From contig NZ_JASATW010000006.1 in the NCBI RefSeq assembly GCF_030405905.1, positions 186,001-250,000 on the forward strand: a stretch of DNA of 64,000 nucleotides. Reading direction: 5' to 3'. Origin of the DNA: Sphaerothrix gracilis. Its GTDB lineage: Bacteria > Cyanobacteriota > Cyanobacteriia > Phormidesmidales > Phormidesmidaceae. Position 1 is the stretch's first letter. The number at the start of each line of letters is the position of its first letter. A program made the position numbers and the translations under genes. Below, in pieces: positions 60,131 to 64,000 of the stretch. The notes under the pieces were generated by a model that was given only the letters and a program-made list of their open reading frames with translations, was not told where the DNA came from and searched no databases.

Positions 60131-60855
60131 CGTCTTTGGGGTACTTTTTTAGGGGCAGGCGGCGGCGCGGATTTAGGGGTCTGGGTTTCGGCCCAGTGCG
60201 TGCCTTTGAGGAAGTAAATCAGGACGGTCACAGCCGCTAGCAGCATATAAAAGATGCGGATGCCCCAGCCAGCGAGGCGAAAGACGCGGGAGAAAACCCC
60301 CGGTTCTACGCCGCTGAAGCGCGTCAGCTCCGATCGCACCCATTTCTCTTCAGCTGCGAGGTTTTTGAGATCGTCGGCGTCGGTGGGCAGGACGGGGACC
60401 TGGGTAGTATAGCGATAAAAGCCCCAAAACCCGCGATCGCCAACCTGCGTCATTAGCAGGTCGTTAGTTAGGTTCTCAGCCGCTGCCAAAGAGATGTCTG
60501 AGCGATCGGCAATTCTTTGAATCCAGAGATGCTGGCGGGTGACATAGCTAGCACTGAAAACGCCTGCCGCTAGGATAAAGACAAGCAGCATAATGCCCAC
60601 TTTGGGCGCAACGCCTCTGAGCTTAGGCAGAAAGATCGTAGCCGCGCCCAGCCCTAGCCCCAGCAGGGCAAAGACGACAATATTGGAGAGTTCAACAATC
60701 TCTAAACTTTTGAGCAGTCCCCCAATCCAGGGCACCGAATAGACATAGCGTTCAGCCGCCCAGGCGATCGCCACCTTCACCCCGGCTAGCAAGAGCGGTA
60801 GCGCTAGCAGACACAGCAGGAAAAGGGCGATATTTTTAATCTGAGAAGACCGCAT
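60127..60855 (-). CDS. membrane protein of unknown function
   Basis: A 242-residue protein with four membrane helices (IALFLLCLLALPLLLAGVKV, IVVFALLGLGLGAATIFL, VGIMLLVFILAAGVFSASYV, IFYMLLAAVTVLIYFL). A soluble segment lies between the third and fourth (about 110-195: ISLAAAENLTNDLLMTQVGD, RGFWGFYRYTTQVPVLP). The C-terminus is Pro/Lys-rich. It is coupled to mobA by a 4-bp overlap. No family recognised. Confidence 0.65.
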   Translation of the reverse strand: MRSSQIKNIALFLLCLLALPLLLAGVKVAIAWAAERYVYSVPWIGGLLKSLEIVELSNIVVFALLGLGLGAATIFLPKLRGVAPKVGIMLLVFILAAGVFSASYVTRQHLWIQRIADRSDISLAAAENLTNDLLMTQVGDRGFWGFYRYTTQVPVLPTDADDLKNLAAEEKWVRSELTRFSGVEPGVFSRVFRLAGWGIRIFYMLLAAVTVLIYFLKGTHWAETQTPKSAPPPAPKKVPQRR

Positions 60856-61240
60856 GGTTTATGAGGAGTCTTGTCCTCAGCAAAGGGTTAGCTGCTAGAA
60901 ACTAGCTGACGAGTCTGATAGTAGCCCTAGCCGCAGTCGGCTGCTCTAAAATATAGCGCACTGTTACATTTGCCTGAGGATTTCGGCGCTGAGTCCTGGG
61001 CTGTAGCCGCCCTTGCAAAAAGCTAGGCTGCAGGCCACACGACTCTGGCTCAATAGAGCCGTAGACGCTGTGTGATACGCCACAAATCTCCCTCAATGTA
61101 TAGTCCTACGGCGTATCCAGCAGGCTGATTTTTTCTGAGATTCTCCCACACGACTGAAGCATCTCCACAGCGCGATCGCCATTATGAAAGCGTACTGCCA
61201 GGGCTGAACTGGCTAACAAGAAGTAGGGAGAGACTTTATT
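60856..61240. other. 385-bp intergenic stretch with small hairpins
   Basis: No convincing gene. Two perfect 5-bp hairpins with 4-nt loops are present, AGCCG-CAGT-CGGCT (60929-60942) and GGCTC-AATA-GAGCC (61047-61060). A HIP1 site and the ribosome-site region of the stress gene lie at the right end. A small RNA cannot be excluded. Confidence 0.35.
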
Positions 61241-61783
61241 ATGTACGTTGGTGAAACTCAAAGAGCAATTGGGCTGTTTAGCGATCGCGCTGTGGCCGAA
61301 GCCGCCTTAACCAAGCTACGGGATGCGGGCTTCAACATGGACAAAATTTCGGTTGTGACCAACCGAGACTGCGCCACCTCTATGGCTGGAACCGAGGTCA
61401 AAGGCAAAGACGAGCAGGCCAAGGGCGGCGCTAAAGCGGGGGCTGTCGCCGGTACCGCTACGGGCGGCATTATGGGTCTAGTAGGCAGCCTGGGCGTCTT
61501 AGCGATTCCAGGAGTTGGCCCGGCTCTAGAACTAGGCGTGGTCTTAGCCAATACGCTGCTGGGCGCAGGCATCGGTGCGGCTGGCGGCGGTCTGCTGGGC
61601 GCCCTGATCGGCTGGGGCGTTCCCGAAGAAAAAGCCAAATACTACAATGAACGGGTGGAAGCGGGTGAGTACCTCGTCATGGCGGAAGGTACGCCAGAAG
61701 AGATTCAAATGGCCGAGGCAATTTTAGAAGAAAACCGGGTGCAAAGCTGGTATCGCTACACGCCCCAAAGAAGTAGTCTGTAG
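61241..61783 (+). CDS. general-stress-protein-17M-like protein with glycine-rich core
   Basis: A 180-residue protein. Residues 8-45 (AIGLFSDRAVAEAALTKLRD, KISVVTN) match the YflT/GSP17M domain of general stress proteins. The middle is a Gly/Ala-rich pair of membrane-like helices (AGTATGGIMGLVGSLGVLAI and LLGAGIGAAGGGLLGALIGW), a glycine-zipper look. The C-terminal part (VEAGEYLVMAEGTPEEI) repeats the alpha-beta fold. Probably a membrane-associated stress protein. An intrinsic terminator follows. Confidence 0.78.
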   Translation: MYVGETQRAIGLFSDRAVAEAALTKLRDAGFNMDKISVVTNRDCATSMAGTEVKGKDEQAKGGAKAGAVAGTATGGIMGLVGSLGVLAIPGVGPALELGVVLANTLLGAGIGAAGGGLLGALIGWGVPEEKAKYYNERVEAGEYLVMAEGTPEEIQMAEAILEENRVQSWYRYTPQRSSL

Positions 61784-61813
61784 TTTTTTTAGTGACTTAG
61801 TGAATTAAAGTTG

Positions 61814-61838
61814 GGCGTACGGCAACGTGCGCCTTTTT
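61814..61838 (+). terminator. intrinsic terminator of the stress gene
   Basis: GGCGTACG-GCAA-CGTGCGCC forms an 8-bp stem (one U-G pair) with a stable GNRA loop, followed by TTTTT. It lies 30 bp after the stop codon. Confidence 0.9.
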
Positions 61839-62078
61839 AATAGGTGAGCGTCCTTTTAAGTCCCCAGCAACAATTCGTGTGCTCTCAAATTTCGTATGTC
61901 TTTATACAAAGAAGCCGCAATAGTCGGGAAAACTATGTCTAAATCCATATGTAGCGACTGCTATAGCAGCTGGTAAGGCTGGAAGTCATAGCCCCGCTCA
62001 ACGGGCATTTGCTGCAGGCCAAGCGTTTTACCTTTGGATGGATGTTCCCTGGATCGTGATTTGGTTTGGAGTGCAGAA

Positions 62079-62969
62079 ATGAGACGTCGTAAAACCTGGG
62101 CTTTGATGCTGAGCGGCCTAATGATATTTCCCTTAGGATGCGGAATCATACCCGTGGCCTCTTTACCAGAGAGCCGTGACCCGGCTCAAGATGCGGCCTT
62201 AAAAAAACCGCAAGCCAGCCAGAAGATTGACATTATTGGGGCCAGTACGCCCTATCCTGCTATCAAATTACTGGCCTCAGCCTACCAGTCAAAGGTCGGC
62301 GATATCCAAATAACGTTTCTGGATTCTAGTCAGTCAAGCGGCGGCATTGCTGGGGTTAAAGCAGGCTTGGCGGAAATTGGTACCGTTACCCGCCCGCCCA
62401 AATCGACAGAAGCCGACGACAACTTAGTGCATCTTGAAATTGCTAGAGACGCCTTGCTTATTGCCACTCATCCCAGTGTTGAAGGCGTTGATGATTTAAC
62501 TACCGCTACCCTACAGGCTATTTACAGCGGTGAGGTGACAAACTGGAAAATGCTAGGTGGCCCCGATGCTGAGATTGTTGTTTTAGATAGGGCAGAAGAT
62601 ACCTCAGCCAAACGCCTGCTACGTAAGCACTACTTAGGCTCAGATCTCAAAAATGCTCCTGGGGCCATTAGGCTGCGCCGCGAATCAGATCTAATTGAAG
62701 CCCTACAAAATACGCCCTACAGCATTGGAACCGTCTCTTGGTCCAGGATTGCTTCTGGCCAACCGCCTGTGAAATCCATGAGTCTTGACGGCATTGCTCC
62801 CACAGCCGCGAACTTAGATTCGGGTAGATATGCTATGTATCGCACCTTGGGAATTGTTTGGTATGGAACACCGTCCGAAACGACCCAAGGTTTCATTAAT
62901 TTTATTTCTAGCGAGACGGGGACAAACATCTTGCAGCAAGCTGGCTTTGCTCCTGCCCTAACAAATTAG
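62079..62969 (+). CDS. PstS-like substrate-binding lipoprotein
   Basis: A 296-residue protein from the ATG at 62079; the frame opens earlier at 62034 without support. A lipoprotein signal (RRRKTWALMLSGLMIFPLGC) is followed by a type II periplasmic binding fold of the phosphate-binding PBP_like domain: IIGASTPYPAIKLLA, SQSSGGIAGVKAGLAEIGTV, LLIATHPSVEGVDDLTTATL, VTNWKMLGG. No transporter genes adjoin; a sensor gene follows, so it may be a ligand presenter rather than a transport component (inference). Confidence 0.82.
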   Translation: MRRRKTWALMLSGLMIFPLGCGIIPVASLPESRDPAQDAALKKPQASQKIDIIGASTPYPAIKLLASAYQSKVGDIQITFLDSSQSSGGIAGVKAGLAEIGTVTRPPKSTEADDNLVHLEIARDALLIATHPSVEGVDDLTTATLQAIYSGEVTNWKMLGGPDAEIVVLDRAEDTSAKRLLRKHYLGSDLKNAPGAIRLRRESDLIEALQNTPYSIGTVSWSRIASGQPPVKSMSLDGIAPTAANLDSGRYAMYRTLGIVWYGTPSETTQGFINFISSETGTNILQQAGFAPALTN

Positions 62970-63010
62970 GTCCATAAATTGGCAAATGGAAATTATCTAT
63001 TACAACCATT

Positions 63011-64000
63011 GTGATCAATCTTCGCTACTCGAAACTCCCCTTAGCGGGTAAAATCCTACTTCCGATACTGTCTGTTTTTCTCGGCATGTGGACGGTGGGA
63101 ACGGTTGCGGTAGGCTACCTTGAGACTAGCAAGCAGTCGAATGATTTAGAAAGAGAAACCCGGAATGCTGCAGTTCAAATAGCCAAAGAGATTGACGCAG
63201 CCCAAGAACTTCTGAGCTTTAAAGCAAAATCAATTACTGACATTGCTCCCCTATCAGAAGCCGTGGCGGCTCAGGATGAACAAGCCCTATTAAAAATTCT
63301 GCTACCGCTCAGATCAGATCTCAAATTAGATCTGGTCAAAATTTTTGATCGCGAGGGTATCGTTCTATCTGATTTAAGAAGCACTGTTTTGGGTTCAGCC
63401 CAGCTTCAGGACTCAGAAGTGATGGAATTTGCTCGCCAAGAGCTACTGGTGAACAGTCTGGTGGTCACGGCAGATGGAGCAATGCCCTTGCTGATCAAGA
63501 CCCTATCAGTGACGTCCCGCCAGGGGGACGTTGGTAGCATCATGGTGGGTTATGCCTTGACGCCAAAAGTTTTGAGCATGATTTTGGGGCCTAGACGGCA
63601 GCAAATTCTGATTCTACAAGACTCAGAGGTGATCGCCGCTACGTTGCCCATCCAGACCCCGGTAAACTGGTCGCCGCAGCCTTCACCGTCGCAGCTAGTG
63701 CAAATTGATGGAGCTGCTTACCTCGGCCAATCTATTGAACTACCCCAGATTATTGATGACCGATTTCAAGCTGTTGTATTGACGCCGCTAGCCGCATTTC
63801 GAGCCTCTCAGCGACAACTTTGGCTTTTGGTCGGCAGTGTGGGCTTGGTTGGGGGGCTGATGGTTTCTGCTATCAGCCTGTGGATTACCCGCTTGATCAC
63901 CCATCGAATTACTAAGCTGACAGAAGTCACCCAAAAACTAGCAAGCGGCGATCTTGGCGTTCATATACCCGCTGATGGCAGTGATGAAGTGGCCCGGCTG
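63011..64000 (+). CDS. membrane sensor protein with HAMP domain (cut by window edge)
   Basis: 330 codons are in the window, from the GTG at 63011, without a stop. The protein has a first membrane helix (LLPILSVFLGMWTVGTVAVG), an extracellular sensor domain of about 240 residues (Cache-like, with LVKIFDREGIVLSDL and GSIMVGYALTP), a second helix (WLLVGSVGLVGGLMVSAISL) and the start of a HAMP linker (ITRLITHRITKLTEVTQKLA). The missing part should be a histidine kinase, cyclase or chemotaxis module. It lies 41 bp after the PstS-like gene, probably as one operon. Confidence 0.82.
   Translation, partial: MINLRYSKLPLAGKILLPILSVFLGMWTVGTVAVGYLETSKQSNDLERETRNAAVQIAKEIDAAQELLSFKAKSITDIAPLSEAVAAQDEQALLKILLPLRSDLKLDLVKIFDREGIVLSDLRSTVLGSAQLQDSEVMEFARQELLVNSLVVTADGAMPLLIKTLSVTSRQGDVGSIMVGYALTPKVLSMILGPRRQQILILQDSEVIAATLPIQTPVNWSPQPSPSQLVQIDGAAYLGQSIELPQIIDDRFQAVVLTPLAAFRASQRQLWLLVGSVGLVGGLMVSAISLWITRLITHRITKLTEVTQKLASGDLGVHIPADGSDEVARL

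Noticed and set aside
60902..61096. 64-codon minus-strand frame in the gap before the stress gene.
   Set aside because: Poor start, no motif, and the stretch is rich in small hairpins.

Overview
The window comes from a cyanobacterium. The octamer GCGATCGC (HIP1) is scattered through most of it. It carries genes for a phycobilisome rod linker with a membrane tail (CpcL), a CpcS-type bilin lyase, a homogentisate phytyltransferase (tocopherol), a PII protein behind an NtcA-type site, and an SphS-type sensor kinase. No rRNA, tRNA, CRISPR array or transposase gene was found. A filamentous Leptolyngbya-like host is only a guess from gene content and base composition.

Region 1 (1-11.6 kb, all on the minus strand) is a surface polysaccharide cluster. 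It reads from an ABC exporter (Wzm permease, Wzt ATPase with a carbohydrate-binding tail) through a beta-propeller protein, a methyltransferase, five glycosyltransferases and a sugar epimerase to dTDP-rhamnose genes (rfbC, rfbD cut by the window edge). Its middle is AT-rich and has no HIP1 site for about 9.5 kb, which suggests acquisition from elsewhere.

Region 2 (11.8-25.4 kb) is mostly housekeeping: a nuclease-helicase protein, a TPR lipoprotein, glmM, a DUF389 membrane protein, RNase Z, cobU, and a plus-strand run of fabD, plsC, DUF2288, an AI-2E-type permease and hpt. Region 3 (25.6-47 kb) mixes core genes (mutS, cbiG-cbiH fusion, glnB, a RodZ-like protein, a pseudouridine synthase, an SphS-like kinase, SLH and pentapeptide proteins) with accessory genes: two Uma2 nucleases, DUF433/DUF5615 and PemK/MazF toxin-antitoxin pairs, and a broken antitoxin. 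Region 4 (47-64 kb) holds an Ada-AlkA/Ogt alkylation repair pair, mfd, a three-gene HNH cassette, a cpcS/metallopeptidase/cpcL group, mobA, a stress protein, a PstS-like lipoprotein and the start of a membrane sensor.

The most striking find is a complete small transcription unit present twice in opposite orientation, at 26352-26931 (+) and 44714-45294 (-). Each copy has the same promoter (TTGACG-17-TATCCT), a leader of about 220 nt full of potential helices, an 81-codon gene of unknown function, and a long 3' hairpin. The last 116 nt of the leader plus the first three codons are identical in the two copies. The rest of the gene has drifted to about 77% protein identity. One upstream hairpin keeps its pairing through paired base changes. 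The ribosome-binding site can be locked in a hairpin that excludes another possible helix. This looks like an undescribed cis-regulatory RNA with its own small protein.
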